From NCBI GenBank assembly GCA_028023455.1, contig JAQFVV010012419.1:1312501-1376500 (forward strand): a stretch of 64,000 bases of DNA, written 5' to 3'. Shown piece after piece: positions 49,201 to 62,320 of the stretch. The notes under the pieces were generated by a model, which did not search any database, was not told where the DNA came from, and worked only from the letters and a program-made list of their open reading frames with translations. Made by a program: the position numbers and the translations under genes. Position 1 is the first letter of the stretch; each line of letters begins with the position of its first letter. The stretch is from Epiperipatus broadwayi (Eukaryota; Onychophora; Udeonychophora; Euonychophora; Peripatidae).

Positions 49201-49763
49201 AAAAACTGTTTTAAAATAGATTCATAAAAAAATTAAAGTTAGCATCTAAAATATTAAAAATGGAATAGTTTCTGCCCTAATAAAGAAGGATACAAATTCT
49301 TTGTGTATTTATCAAAAGGTATAATTTCCAATAAGTTCATGTGATAATATTCATAGAGGCATTTGTTATCATAGGATATATTGAAATATGGAACAATACT
49401 TTTAGGACTTTGTGTGACATCTTGCAATGACTATTGAAACTAGTTCAGTGAGAAATTGTTTTTCAATATCTGAAATTATATATGTAAAGTACAAGACTAA
49501 TAACTTAATGTTTAAAAAAACACATATACAATATCATGACTATTATTAATCGGATACAAAAATAGTGCAAAAGTATTCAGGGATTTAAGTCAAGAAAATA
49601 ATTTAAAAATAAACATTTTAATGTTATGGAATTGTGTCACAATAATTTAAATAATATGTAGATTAAAAAAAAAACCTCTTTATTAGTTGTGAAGGTATGT
49701 ATCCCAAATATATAGATATTAGGGGGAAATTTACAGCATAGAGAATTTCCAGTGCTAGATGTG
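46251..49763. other. AT-rich spacer
   Basis: No gene is supported. A 75-codon frame at 46269-46496 begins after a possible acceptor (TTCTTGCAG at 46268-46276) and reads KYEEKILSLNVLQETAVSI; it could be an exon relic, but no donor of quality follows. A short hairpin (TGGTCTA/TAGACCA) lies near 47721-47744. Confidence 0.4.
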
Positions 49764-51075
49764 ATAATATATTAGACTATTTCCATCATCTATCATTAAA
49801 CTCTGAATGTCTACAAACAACTTGTTATTAATAATATACAAGCATAGTAGTCAAACTTACATCTTTACTTTCTTGAATATTAAATTTTTAGGCAATGCTC
49901 TAATCAAGTGACCTGTTCTATCAAAAGCAACAGTCAGTACAAATTTTATATACTTATCTTGAGGTTTGGTAAAAATCCTCCAGGTTCCTTCAATTTTTAA
50001 ATACTTTTTTTCTAAGAGTGAGGTTAATTAGAGGCTTTCAGACATTGTCTGTTGCTACAATGAATTGACTTATATGATTATTTTCCATTGTCATATCAGC
50101 AGCTCCTTTGAATTTTCTTCTTTGCAACTTTTTCTCTGTATCCAATATTTTTATATTTTCCCCAAGTGAACATATTTTTATTTGTACATACACAGTATGC
50201 TATTGTAGGTACACCTGTTTTTCTCTTTTAACCATTAGTTTGTGTTTTTTCAATTGCTGTTTAACAGGGTGACATATCTCACCAGTATAGATTCTTCCAC
50301 ATTCACATGATATTTCTTAGAGACTTTAGGCTTAATAGAAGTTGGAATTCCTTGAAGGGTGTATAGTTTTAAAAGGTTATTATAGTGTTATATTGTCTAC
50401 AAATCATTCTTAATTTGTCTGCCATTCTTGGAATGTATGGTTGCACTACAATGCCAATAATTGTTTTACCTTTTGGTGTCTCCTTTTATTGTTTATTAAA
50501 AGTTGTTTTTATGACAGTTTATGGGCAGCCATTCTTTACAAGAGTTTGTTCTATATAAATCTTTTCATCTTCCAACTCATTAGTTTCCAAACAAACTTTC
50601 TTTGCTTTATTCCATAGTGATAGTATAATTCCAAGTTTGTGTTTCTAATATAATTTAATGTATATGCCAAGTCCTTGCCAGTGTGTGTTGGTTTCTTATA
50701 TCTCACTCTTAGAAAAAAATATTAAAAAAATTGAAATAATCAGGAGGATTTAAACCAACCCTCATAGATAAATATATGAAAATTCTACTGACTGTTGTCT
50801 TTTACAGAATATCTCAGTTGATTATAGCACTGCTTTAAAATTTGATTTTCAAGAATATAAAGGTGTATGTTTGACTTCTATGCTAATATTGTCACTGGTC
50901 AGACTAGCAACACCTGAAGAAGAGTGGAGAATAATACTACTGGAAACATTGTATAATTACTAACCTGTGTTGTCTATTTATGTTTATTACTAGCAAGTTG
51001 TTTGTATTTGAAAAGTTTAAATAAAGTTTAAAATTTTCTAGACATTCAACATTTAATGATGGAAATAGTTTAACA
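49764..51075 (-). mobile_element. PLE family 1, truncated minus copy with an inverted end
   Basis: From the left edge (TTAGACTATTTCCATCATCT near 49771) a minus-strand family 1 terminal repeat, tRNA-like segment and 3' region lead to a GIY-YIG-type reading frame around 50180-50330 (CECGRIYTGE followed by LKKHKLMVKREK on the minus strand) and the thumb region near 50520-50600. At about 50700 orientation flips and a plus-strand 3' region with tRNA-like segment and terminal repeat follows to about 51075 (ATGATGGAAATAGTTTAAC). All frames are broken. In the right terminal repeat CTGAAGA (50914-50920) and GAAAC (50943-50947) are both preserved. Confidence 0.8.
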
Positions 51076-53334
51076 TATTGTCACATATAATATATCATCA
51101 CCACATAGATTCATGCAACTTTTCAGTGTTCATTTATTTATTTATAGAATTTTGATTCTGAATAATTTGAAAAGTAGGCTGTGCAAACAACTTTTGGAAT
51201 TATTCAAGATTAAAAATGGAAATAGTTTTTATATGTAACACTTTTAACTATATACATTTTATTAGTATATGCTCACTAGGTCCACTTAGCTAAAATTCCA
51301 TATTTTGTACAATGAGCAAAAAGAGATCTTTGCAAATACACATACTCTTATTTTGTAATGGTAAGTTTGGTCAGTTAATGATGGTATACGTTTAAAGATA
51401 TTGAACTGGTAGTAAAAAAATAATTTAGGATTAATATTTATTATTGAAAATTTAGTTTTGTCAAACTATAATATTAAAAAAATAATTTTCAAATTACACC
51501 TTAGCAGTTGTTCTTTACCTAAGGATTTGCAATAGTGATCATCATCAATTTTCATCCACAATTTTGATTTATAATTAATTATTCATTATAATTCAAGTGT
51601 GTGTAAGCCTGTACAGTGTATTAATTTATATATAATGATCTAAACATATTTTTTGCGGCCATTTTGCCAGACTGACGACATCATAGGACAGGTCATTTAA
51701 CATCAAAATAATGACTTTCATGCTGAAACTGTACAGTATATAGTTTATTTATAATTCCACAATACAGTACACAATATTACTGCTGTATACAATATTTGAT
51801 TAAAAACTCAAAATACGATTAATGAATGTACAATACAGTATTTTATTTAATTTTCATCCAATCTCTTTGCAAGACAATCAGATCTTCATTAATGAAATAT
51901 CCAAAGTAAACATTTTCATCGTTAATCATCACAAAGTCCTAAAAAAGTGTTTTATGCTGTATAATAAATAATGAAAATCATATTTCAATGACACACAGTA
52001 ACCAAATTCATTAAATTTTAAAAGAGTATATTAGTTTAAAAACTGTATACTATATTTATTCACTTTTATGGAAAATTTTTACTAATTACTTTGCTTTCAA
52101 AAAAAAAAAAAAATAACGATCATCATATTATAACTCAGTTATCGTAATTATTATTTTGAAAAAAAAAAAAAAAAAGATTTCCAGGTATAAGAATGCCTGT
52201 ATTTGATAATAAAAAATTGAATTGGTTAAAGAAATATGACATTGATTGTGGCAACCATTTTGGTAGGTGTTTGAAATACTGGCCTAAGAAGGTTATGGAA
52301 AGAGTATAGGGATGGATTGTTATGACCACTTGTGAAATGTGGGACTAAAAATAGACAAACAAATAGAGAATGAGATAGTAAAAGTATGCAAAGTGGTAAA
52401 ATAAAGGAGTTCTCAAGAAAAAATAAAGGTATGCGTTATATGATATAACTTTAGGATTTAATAAGGAAAATTATATTAACTTTATAACAATGAGAGACTT
52501 ATAGATTTGTAATGTGGTGTTTTTGGAACAATATCAGTAAATTTATGGTAATGGATAAAGTGAATCAAAACTAATTTGTAGATATTTCCTGTATATATTT
52601 AGTGGTTTGTTTAATAAAGTTTATTACTTAAAAAAAGAATGCCTGTAATGAACTTTGTGAATCTAAATTAAAAACAACACAATCTATTCATTCGATTTTT
52701 AAACATCTCGAAACGTTATGGCACATATATAAAATTTAGAAATGAAAATTTTATTCTGCATAAAATTGTTAAAGTCAATGTATTTTTGGTTTTAAAAAAC
52801 ATAAGCAAAAATTTATATAAATAAATTGAAAAAGATTTATACCTTTCATATTTATTTAAATAATTCGTAAGCATTGCTCTAATAAAAAAGTTTAAAATCA
52901 TTTCAAAAAAAATATCTACCTCACTTAATAAAATTCGATATCTCATGGCAAAAAAATGCCACTTCTGTTTGTTTATGAAGTGATCGTTATTTAGATCTGC
53001 CTAGTACATATCGTTAAAAAAAAGCCTTAAATATTGATTACAATATGCAAACACAGAATGTATTGGATACTTTTTTTTTAATCCATTAGAATATTTTTCA
53101 TGTTAGTAATATAATATAGTAATACACATTTGAAAAAAATAAAACTTCAGTATGGATTTTTTTTCAGTGCAATGAGAAATAGTTGCATAGAAAAATACAA
53201 AAATTGTTAACTGCTAGCTTACTTTCACTCTTTCATCCATGTTGCTGTACTTTTGGTTAGTTAAAAGTCACATTTTTTCTACCAATTCTGTTTAAAAGTT
53301 ATAGCTACACACATTTTCAATTAGAATTATGGGT
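51076..53334. other. AT-rich spacer, possible ends of a DNA transposon
   Basis: Around 51725-51850 the sequences CTGTACAGTATA and ACAATACAGTA recur, resembling the ends of Tigger/pogo-type transposons, and a Tigger-like coding relic lies 1.5 kb downstream. No boundaries could be fixed. The rest shows only A and T runs. Confidence 0.35.
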
Positions 53335-53720
53335 GCCACTAATATGACCACAACAACATGAAGAAAATCTATGAGCTTGGAAACAAAAGTGGCTATCTTA
53401 GGTCGATTAGAAAGAGAAGAAAACTGTAATATCTGGTCTTGGGTTTATCCATGTTTACCATTGCCCCTATTTTTAAAAACAAAGACATAATAAATTAAAG
53501 TGCTCAAACCATCACAGATTTATCCAAACTTTCCAAAATCATGAATTTATGGCAGCCCATATAAAAGAAATCCAAGAAATATGTCAACCAGCTATTGTAA
53601 ACTCTTTCTGTAGAGATCCTCAGCCATCATTTAGTAACACTTCTCCAAAAAGACAACAATAGACTTAGAATAAGCAATTCATCATTCAGAAAATTAGATA
53701 ATAATGATTGTTGAATGGAT
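53335..53720 (+). pseudogene. Tigger-like (pogo superfamily) transposase N-terminus, relic
   Basis: Translation in two frames gives RKSMSLETKVAILGRLEREE (about 53360-53420), matching the start of the CENP-B-type helix-turn-helix of Tigger and jerky proteins, and, after a frameshift, GLSMFTIAPIFKNKDIIN and SAQTITDLSKLSK (about 53440-53540), which parallel the second half of that DNA-binding domain (typical form: G-x-x-x-x-T-I-x-x-I-x-K-N-x-x-K-I, then S-A). The catalytic DDE part is not visible. There are several stops, so it is dead. Assignment rests on motif similarity by eye. Confidence 0.55.
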
Positions 53721-54299
53721 GATCAGAAAGAACAACTTGAAGATAAGTGTTTTTTGCATAGATTTAAGTTGCATTATTACACATAGATACTTATTTTAAG
53801 TGCATACTTCCATAATAGACATAACATAATTTACACAAGCATATAAAGTACATTAAGGGAATTTATAAATTACTATATATACTAAGTTAAACTGTTTGTT
53901 CACAGATTATAGTATAATTTTTAGCTGGAGTAATCAGCCAATTTTTTCCATAGGAAACCATTGTAACTACTTGTTTTTTTTATGTAATATTCAGCACAGT
54001 TCTATTAGCCAGGAACAGCCACTTGATGGCATTGTTGCTATGAAAAAAACACAAATATAATGTTACCAGACTGGCCATGTTTTTTTTATTTATTTATTAT
54101 TATGATTTATTAAAAAAAAAAAAACACAAAAATGAATACTAAATAAATTCATTGAGATATTTGTTTATTGGAAATTCTATTTTTTTTTTCAAAATAATGT
54201 ATTTAGTTTTCAAAAACAACAACAACAGCAAAAAATCTTTGTCAGGAAAAAAATAAAAACAAATTTTCTAGCTTTACATTGCACTACTGTGTTCTTTTC
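53721..54299. other. AT-rich spacer
   Basis: Nothing is recognised. A short CAA repeat lies near 54217-54231. Confidence 0.5.
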
Positions 54300-54610
54300 T
54301 TGACAGAATCATTTAGGATAAGATGACATTGATATCCTTTGTGCACATGTCACCACATGAATCCTGCAAGATAGTTATCTAGTGATTGCCTGGCTGTCAA
54401 GCACTGCTTAGTGTTTTGCCACTTCAACAATCCTTCAAAGATGCTCAACATGTTGTGTGTGGGCACCTGTAGTAGGATTGATAAAGAGGTAGTGATGGTT
54501 CATAGTCATGTGCTGGAAACTGGTGGACTCAAACTCTGATATTTTGTAGCCTTTCTAACAGTGTTAATAGATGATGAATCCAGATTTCACATTGTTGCAT
54601 ATAAACAATG
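54300..54610 (-). pseudogene. Merlin-type (IS1595/ISXO2-like DDE) transposase relic
   Basis: In one minus-strand frame SGFIIY, then KGYKISEF, then FQHMTMNHHYLFINPTTGAH and TQHVEHL occur in order, the pattern of the C-terminal catalytic half of Merlin/ISXO2-like transposases (D-x-W-x-x-Y, then VNH-x-x-x-F-V-x-P-x-TGAHT-x-x-IE-x-x-W). Two expected Trp codons are TAG and TGA, and three further stops follow within 50 codons (RIVEVAKH, then AVLDSQAITR, then LSCRIHVV), so the gene is long dead. Ends of the transposon were not identified. Merlin elements move by cut and paste. Confidence 0.75.
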
Positions 54611-55286
54611 AGTTTTGAGAGACCGATTACTCTCACTAAGTGGGGTAAAGGTGCATACATTTTTAGTTTGTATAAATTAAAATTATTAAGTGCTACAATT
54701 TAAAAACCAGTTTATTGTCCATGGAAGTCATAAATAATTTAAAATGAAAAGGTCAGATATTTTAAAAAACCACCCAGAACTCTCAGGATGCATTAACATT
54801 GGAATTATAAAAAATATGGGTTGTCATCTGATCCTTCATGTCAGCCGCCAGAGGCGCGATTTCTAACTGAAAAACACATTAATATATAGTTCCCGGGATA
54901 GCGATTCTCTATTAATATTGACTTTTTTTTGGGTTTGTTTACAAAGTTTACTTTTTTTCGTTTCTGAATTATTTTTCCCAAATGATATTTTTGACGATGG
55001 GATAATAATAGTTTTTTTTTTTTTACCAAAGGGTCTTTTTTGGTGTGTGTTCAAATAGTAATTTGTGTTTTTTTTTAAAAAAAAAAAATATTACTGTTTT
55101 TGTAAAATTGGATTGACAAAATTCAAGAGAGAACGGGGTTTTATGATGGATCTTTAAATAATAATTTACGTTACTTTGATAGGTTTACATTGATTGCCGA
55201 AAACAATTATTGGGAGAAGTGTTGTTTTGTTTTTTTCGCGCGTGTGTTTATGTTTAAATAAAATTTAAAACCTTTACTTTTATCAG
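54611..55286. other. Spacer with a CpG-containing patch
   Basis: 54838-54905 holds several CG dinucleotides (CAGCCGCCAGAGGCGCGA and TCCCGGGATAGCGAT), unusual in this window. CCGCCAGAGGCGC is one base short of a CTCF-like site. Two overlapping minus frames at 54841-55054 are lysine-rich through A runs and are not considered genes. Confidence 0.35.
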
Positions 55287-55514
55287 TTTACATTTGATGA
55301 ACGACCGATTGGACTTCCTTTCATTTATAAATTATGGTTTTGGTTCTACAAAGTTTTTTGTTTGGTATATGGGTGGAGACACAGAAAATTTACAAAAAAA
55401 TTTCAAAAAAGATATTTCATTTGAGACTTTTTCAGATCTCAAACTTCAGATTTTTAAGAGTCTTCAGTCATTTTTTCCAGAGCATGAAGTTTGGTTGAAT
55501 AAAAACATTTATCA
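55287..55514 (+). CDS. Candidate internal coding exon of an unknown host gene
   Basis: A 228-base segment is preceded by a pyrimidine-rich acceptor (CCTTTACTTTTATCAG ending at 55286) and followed by a donor GTAAGA at 55515. The enclosed frame is open throughout (phase one base in; the length is a multiple of three), with a balanced amino-acid composition unlike the surrounding spacer, including GFGSTKFFVWYMGGDTENL and QSFFPEHEVWLNKNIYQ. An ATG at 55297 could also be a start. I do not recognise the protein family. It has no sign of belonging to a transposon seen elsewhere in the window. An exon relic or a chance ORF remain possible. Confidence 0.5.
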
Positions 55515-55520
55515 GTAAGA

Positions 55521-57118
55521 TTTATAAGCTTGTTGCAATGATATCCGTGATTACATCAATGTAAAAGTTTTATTCTTCAATTTAAAGAAACAAAAGTATA
55601 TTCCTGTTACATTGATGATAAAATATTGTTATTCTTATAACTTTCTCAATGCCAACAGTATCTCTATCACTTTTTAGTTATTCAAAGCCTAAGAGAAATA
55701 GATATTTTAAAGACTGAATATGGAAACTTAAAAATTGTACTCCACTGTCTGCTATATCAAAGAATGGGCCAAGCTGCCTTTATGCTTTAGTGTATCTATT
55801 AATAATAAATAAAGAAGACCAACAAACTGACCTGCAATGCTACCAATAGTTAATTAGCAGATGGATTTAAGAAAACTATGCTAAAACAGTGGACCTTATT
55901 TTAAATTAATAATGGACTTTATGAATCAAGATTCAACATATATTCAGGATATGCAATAATACATATACGGCATTAATAAATAATACATGTACATATAACA
56001 GCAACTTGTAATTGATTATGATCATTCAAGTCCAAGAAGAAAAAATGGCTTTAGAAACGAGTTCTGCAATAACTATATAAATCAATCTGTAAAACATATT
56101 TATATCAACATACAGGTCCATTTATCTATTTATTTCATATTTTGTAATACTGTCTTTTCATTATTTGAGCAAAAAAAAACCCATTTTTTTCTGAAATATT
56201 TCAAACCCATGTCTAATTGTAGTTGTATTCACTTACCTGTCATATCTTTCTGATGAAGAAATTACCAATTTTTTCCAATGTCTTTAGGATAATCCTTATA
56301 TTTTATACAGTCTATCTCTCCCATGAAAATTATGTTCATCATAAAACATCATTTTAAAAAATATTGCATTGTTCTTTTTTTTTACATATCCCAAACACTG
56401 AAGGTGCAATAGTGGATTCTGAAGTATCATAGTGGATTCTATAGGATCCCATCCAGCATGCCGAAGAACATAGTAATTGTTTATGATCTTGATATAATAT
56501 TTTTAAAATCTTACTGAGCAACTTTTAAAAAAAAATTTCTAATGACCTTATATTGCAATAAGTTAAGTAATATAACAGCTCTACATTACTGTTATTTTCC
56601 TGAATTGAAATGCCTTAACTTGTTAAAAACAACAGTAGCACATTGGAGTCTGTGTTGTACTTTAAAGTCTAAGTTTATCTTTCTACTATTAAAACTATCA
56701 ATGTAGTTAAATTGGTTTGCATTCTCCATTTGATAACCATCCAAACGAATAATGCTAAAGATTTTTTTCAGTCATTGGTTGATGATGAACTTGAGTTTTG
56801 TGAACATTAATTATTAAAGCCAAAAAATAGTACAGTTATCAGCATATTAGACATCCCCAGTCTAAGAAGTTCTTTGTTTTTAATTGTCTAAAATTAAAAA
56901 TTCCATCATCAGACCTATATGTATTTTGTTTTCTGTGCATTAAATTGTCTCTAAAAAGTTCTCAAGACAGAATTGAAAACATTGTTGGAGTAAATACACA
57001 ATTTTGTCTAAATGCCAATTTTCATTTGAAATGCCTTAGATTTTCCATTTGTAGACCTCCTCTCAGTCTACTGTGTAAAAGCTGAATAATATGAGAAAAA
57101 TTTCATGATCAACTAATT
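55521..57118. other. AT-rich spacer (intron if the upstream exon is real)
   Basis: No further exon or repeat could be supported. Confidence 0.45.
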
Positions 57119-57195
57119 TAAACAAGGCAAAACTCTCTCCATACATTTGTGCTAGTATAAGAGATGGTGATCATGTGATGTTTAGTGGATCAACC
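57119..57195 (+). repeat. Internally deleted copy of the 5475-5777 element
   Basis: AACAAGGCAAAACTCTC matches the left end of the element at 5475, and AGAGATGGTGATCATGTGAT matches its right tail near 5750-5770, but the middle of about 230 bases is missing. Confidence 0.6.
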
Positions 57196-60029
57196 TATTT
57201 CACAAAATGCTGTAAATCTTTTTCATTAACTGAATCAAATACCTTGAGAAAATCAATAAAATCAATTATGTAAAACACTTTTTTTGTTTTTAACACTTTT
57301 CTTGAATTTTCCTAGCAATCATATTGTAGTGGATAATATTTCATGATAATTACTGTAATATGATCTAATTTATTTGTTGTTTTTTTTTTTAAAAAAAATT
57401 AAACAAAATAATACCTGTAAGAATTTAATTATTTCAATTTGAAAAACTTAAGTTTGAAATATAGACAAATTGTAAATTTATGAGATTTAGTTTTTTATAC
57501 AAATAATATTTTTTTTGAAGAAGATATTCTCACTTCCTGCAAGAATAGAAAAAAGATTTTGTACATGGAAATGAAATTCTTTTTTTTCTTAGTACTTTTA
57601 TATATTCCATCGGTATCTTAGGGTCTGTATGATTTATGTTCTTCATATTCGGTACCAAATTACGTTCGCATTGATAATTCCTTCATTAGAATCTCAGGTA
57701 ATTTTATCAAACACAATTATTTTTCCTGGTCACACAACCGTGCTTTACATAACTAAACTTGAATAATAGTTGAGAACAGAACCAGCTTTTAATTTATTTG
57801 ATAGGTGCCATAATTCTGTACAAGAATTCACTGGCCTACCCCCCTATTCTTTATTAGTTACTATTATAAAATTATTTGCTACACCGGGATGATTGTATTT
57901 TTTAATACAGCATCAGCAATTTATTTGGTAAAATAATAATTGTTGAATTTAAATAATTTTATTCTATTAATAACAAGCTTAAATGGACAACACTAGTTAA
58001 TTATAATTATGATTATTTTAAAGCTAAATAGAAAATAACAGTATAAAAACAAATAAATTCAAATTGATATCAAACTCAACTATTTTCTAAGATTCAGATT
58101 CTTTTTTATAGTCTGACATAACACAGCATTTGTTATATTTATAGTTCAAGAAAGTGATCACTTAAATTACGAAATAAAGTCTCTTACTGGTAAGTTGTAT
58201 TGTTCAATGTATAACATTGTGTAGATTACCATGCAGATTTTTAATCTATTGGGAGGGATCCATTATACTCTCTTATCACATCTTATAGGTAGTCCAGGGT
58301 TCAAGTTTTAGGTAGGTGATGGCTTCACTCTCAGCATTTTAAGTCATCAGGAAACATTATCAAATAAACTTTCTCTACTCACATGTATTATAACGATTCA
58401 ATATGCTGGTGAGAGAAGCTTAGCACAAACTTTATGACTTCATAGAAATTCCAATATCTAAGATTCCTGATGCATGATGAATTTGCTTTTCATACCCTCT
58501 CCCTGATTTTTAATCAGCTGCACATATCCTAGAAGTTAACCTTTTAACATATATAAAATTTAAAGTAATTTTGTCCATAAAGTCATCTTTTTCTCCCTTG
58601 GTGGCCATCTTTGAGATGGCAAAAGAATGCTCTCATTTTAACTTTAAGTATTGCTAATGGTTTTGGCAACAACAATTTATCTTTTTCTTTTAACAAAAAT
58701 CAAAGTAACACTTTGTTATTCTATTTATATCTTTTTAATTTCTTTAACTTAAAAAAAATATATATATAACCCATGTTGTCTAAAAAATAAAATCAGATGG
58801 TATTTTTTTTAAAAAAATTTTTTTTTCTTTATGCTGCCAATGCACAAAACTTGTACCAAAACAAATACAGTATAATACTTCTGTGGTTGACAACAAGAAT
58901 AGGATGTTTAGCCTTGTTTTAAATCTTAATAACTTTTAACTTTTCCCAGTCAATCATCTGAATACTGAATTACTGTTTAGTCTTATTCAATAATGAACAT
59001 CTGAAGTCTTCAGGGTTTAAGTCCACTCTATTCTTCTACAAGGCTATCTGTTCAGATAATTTGCACTATAAGGCTTTAATGTCCTAGCATTGTGTGTTCC
59101 CTTCTCTCCCCTTTTGTTGTGAGAATAAATACATTTAGGCCATTCTCCCTATGTATTTGATATGGTCCTTCATGTGAATTCTGGAACTTTTTACAGATAC
59201 CCTTCTCTGTTTGGCTAACTGGGTTTACCCTAACTCATATCTTATTCCCTTTTTTGAAACTAATGGCTTTTGGACCTTCCTATTTATTTTTATGTCAGCA
59301 GTATGACTTAGGAAATTTTTTTAGGTAGTCAGTTTATAACTCACCTAATTCAAAATTGGCAGAAAAATAACTAAAAAATAAAACAATTATTATAAAATTA
59401 TTAAAACTTTTATCATCCCATAATTGGCAAGTCTGGTAAATAATGCATTTTTTCATTTGGAGGGGAGATGAAATGCCCTAGATTTTAAAAACTACAATTC
59501 ATTAAAATGTAAGTGTGCAATCATCTTTAGATTGTTGTGTAATTAGAGCCTGCACAAGTAGACATATGTACAGAAATGTAATATATTTTATCTAAGAAAG
59601 TTGTGAGAAGTTTGATAATTGAAGAATATTGTTACATCCAAACTTCTAACTATGTTAATTTCATTATAAAAATCCACGCACATATAAATATTTAGGGCCT
59701 GTTTTTATGTTAAATGTATAATTTTTTGTGTTTTATAGCAATAATTTAGTAAATCCGAAGATAACCTTAAAGCATCACCAAAATGAATTGATTACTGTTA
59801 CAACGTATCTATTATCATATAATTAGTTTGGACTCAAATCTCTACAATTCTTTTGAAGCAATGCATACATTCTTTTAGCTGTAATCTATTTTTTAAAGCT
59901 CAATCTAAAAGCTATTTGAGGTTATTTTGGGGCTGTAATTTGTCGATTTTTACAGTAATTACATATAAAAAGTCAAAGATATAATTCAACAAAAGTATGA
60001 ATTTATTAACATTTAGTACATCTTGGAAT
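57196..60029. other. AT-rich spacer
   Basis: Nothing is recognised except a small palindrome GCCATCT/AGATGGC at about 58603-58619. Confidence 0.5.
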
Positions 60030-60035
60030 GCCCTG

Positions 60036-60108
60036 CACGTTTAGTGCCATGGTAAAGTGTCAGACTTTACAGTGAAAGTTCCTCATTTCAGTTCATCAGC
60101 GCTCAAAA
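60036..60108 (+). tRNA. Weak tRNA-like relic
   Basis: TTTAGTGCCATGGTAAAGTG resembles the D-arm and A box of a tRNA, followed by CAGACTTTACAGTGAAAG in the place of an anticodon arm and TTTCAGTTCATCAGCG in the place of a B box. No acceptor stem forms. It may be the head of an old tRNA-derived SINE. Confidence 0.25.
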
Positions 60109-62225
60109 TGAATTCTCGAGTAATAAAGTCATTCGATTATTTATTTATTTAAACAATTAATTCTAATTCTGCATCTCAGCCTTTATGCTCAAACATCAAC
60201 TATAATCAGCCCTTTACGCCATTCAAAAACATATAGCTGTTCCGCCCACTTCTAATTTTCATTGCATTTTTATTAAATATTTACTTTTCTAACAAGTGGT
60301 TAATTTGTTTGTAGTTAATTTATTGATGCATTTTAATAAAAAAGAATTGCTATTTGTTTAGAAAGCAGATATAATATAAAATTATTGATTCAAATGCTTA
60401 TATGTTTTGCTAAATGCTTTTTATTTAAATATAAACTAAAATCTTTGTTTTCATTGCATATTCCAATTGAAATCAAATTTAAGGCGCTGGAGATATGAAA
60501 TATATTTAAATTTCAACTCATCGTTTACCTTTTTTATTTTATTTTATTACTGAAGTCTTTTTTATATAGTCTTAATTTATTTTATAAATATAATAAAATA
60601 AAAGAATAAGTGTTCACTATTTGGCTTTATCTACCAATTAATAATAACTGAATATCTATTTATTGATCAATAATATATTTCTAGATAAACTAGTTATTTG
60701 AAAAATTCTGAATTCGATTAGAAATTCTTCATCCATCTAAATATTGTAAGGGCACTCTAATAAGTGTTTGTTTCATTACTTAGTAGATCATGTGATATCC
60801 AAACACTCTAGTGACAGATTAAGCATTAACAGTGAATCCATATTAATGCACAAATAAATACATATTAAGACTAATTCCATTGTTTATTAAACTTTAAAAT
60901 GTGTGTACAATGGAGATCGCAGAAATGTGTGGATCAATAAATTGAAAAGTGTGAAAACAACGATTAATGAGGCTTTGGATAAAAATTTTATTGGCAAGTT
61001 TAAAAATTCACACATAGCACTTATGTAAACCTGACTGATATAAATCCAAATTTAGATAAACAATTTTCAATGTATATAAAATGCAAAAAAAAATTCTGAA
61101 AAATATGATGCATGTCTCATGGTGTGGGGAACATCTTTTGCGATTGGTTTTAATGTTGTTTGTTATTTTGTATTATGGCTAATGGGAAATTTTGACTCAT
61201 GCAACTTTTGTTGTGCAAAAAGTCATGCAATTGATCAGTTTTTTAAATAGAGGACTGTTTGTATTTATTAAAAATAATTTGTCCATTTTGATGACAATTT
61301 AATGATAATATATAAAAATCATATATAAAAATATAGTTGGTTAATAGAATTACCAGTTGTAGCTGGTTATATGCAACTATATATTATTGTATCATAAAAG
61401 ATGAATCAAAAATTTTTTTGACACATTAGTATAAAATATATTAGAATAAGTGGATGAGGCTTTTATGTATGTATCATTAGTTAATATTTAATCATTCATT
61501 AATCTATTGAATAAAATTAGAAACTTGAAATAAGCTTCAATTCATGATCTTTATCATCCTCAAAAACATGAGCCCATTTCTCATAGATGTTTGACTTCTA
61601 AATCAGCCCTTTTCATTCCTGTCCCTCACAAGAATAATAAGAAAATGTAAATCAGCCCCTTGCCATTAATTTAATGTAATTTATCCATGTTCAAGGAATT
61701 CTTCATCTTTTATTTGTAGCTTCTGTAATCAGGGTTGTGGTTTGCAATTACTATTCATTCTATAACTTTCTTCCACAAAATTTTCCATTTAGTTTATTTT
61801 TTGCACAAATTTTCATTGGAAATATTTATTCAATTCTCTAAAAATTTCTAGAAATTTTTTTTCCAGTTAACAAGATTTAATTTATTGAGTATTTTATCTC
61901 CAAATATGTTTCATAATTCTATTATAGATCAATAAATATGTATATGATTCATGTATACAATTTGCTTTGCAATCTTATTCATGACTTATAGATGCATTCG
62001 TAATTTTAACATTTTTCCCTAGGAACATTAGGATACATACTATTTCACTGCAACCTTGAATAATATTTTAAAATAAATGTCAAGTTTTTTTATTCTAATA
62101 AGAAGTAAAAATAATTAAATAAAGAATTCAGAAATTATTTTTAATTAATGGTTTTGATGCACAAATTAATGTTAGTGTAGTTTCTTATTTATTAAACATA
62201 AATCATTCTTTTAGTTATATGCATT

Positions 62226-62227
<2 letters not shown>
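60109..62227. other. AT-rich spacer
   Basis: No gene is supported. A short frame near 60920-61030 (DRRNVWINKLKSVKTTINEA) and an LMVWG-like string near 61115 recall transposases but are too short to assign. Confidence 0.4.
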
Positions 62228-62289
<62 letters not shown>

Positions 62290-62320
62290 CCCCCCCCCCC
62301 CCCCCCCCCCCCGCCCCCGC
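62228..62320. repeat. Poly-C tract
   Basis: A run of 93 bases is all C except G at 62289, 62313 and 62319. It is exceptional in this AT-rich window. Exact length may be affected by sequencing or assembly. Confidence 0.97.

Noticed and set aside
54838-54856. CTCF-like site CCGCCAGAGGCGC
   Set aside because: It lacks one base of the core consensus and is a single short match.
61100-61250. Tc1/mariner-like LMVWG string
   Set aside because: Only one short motif in a frame full of stops; no DDE neighbours or terminal repeats could be found.
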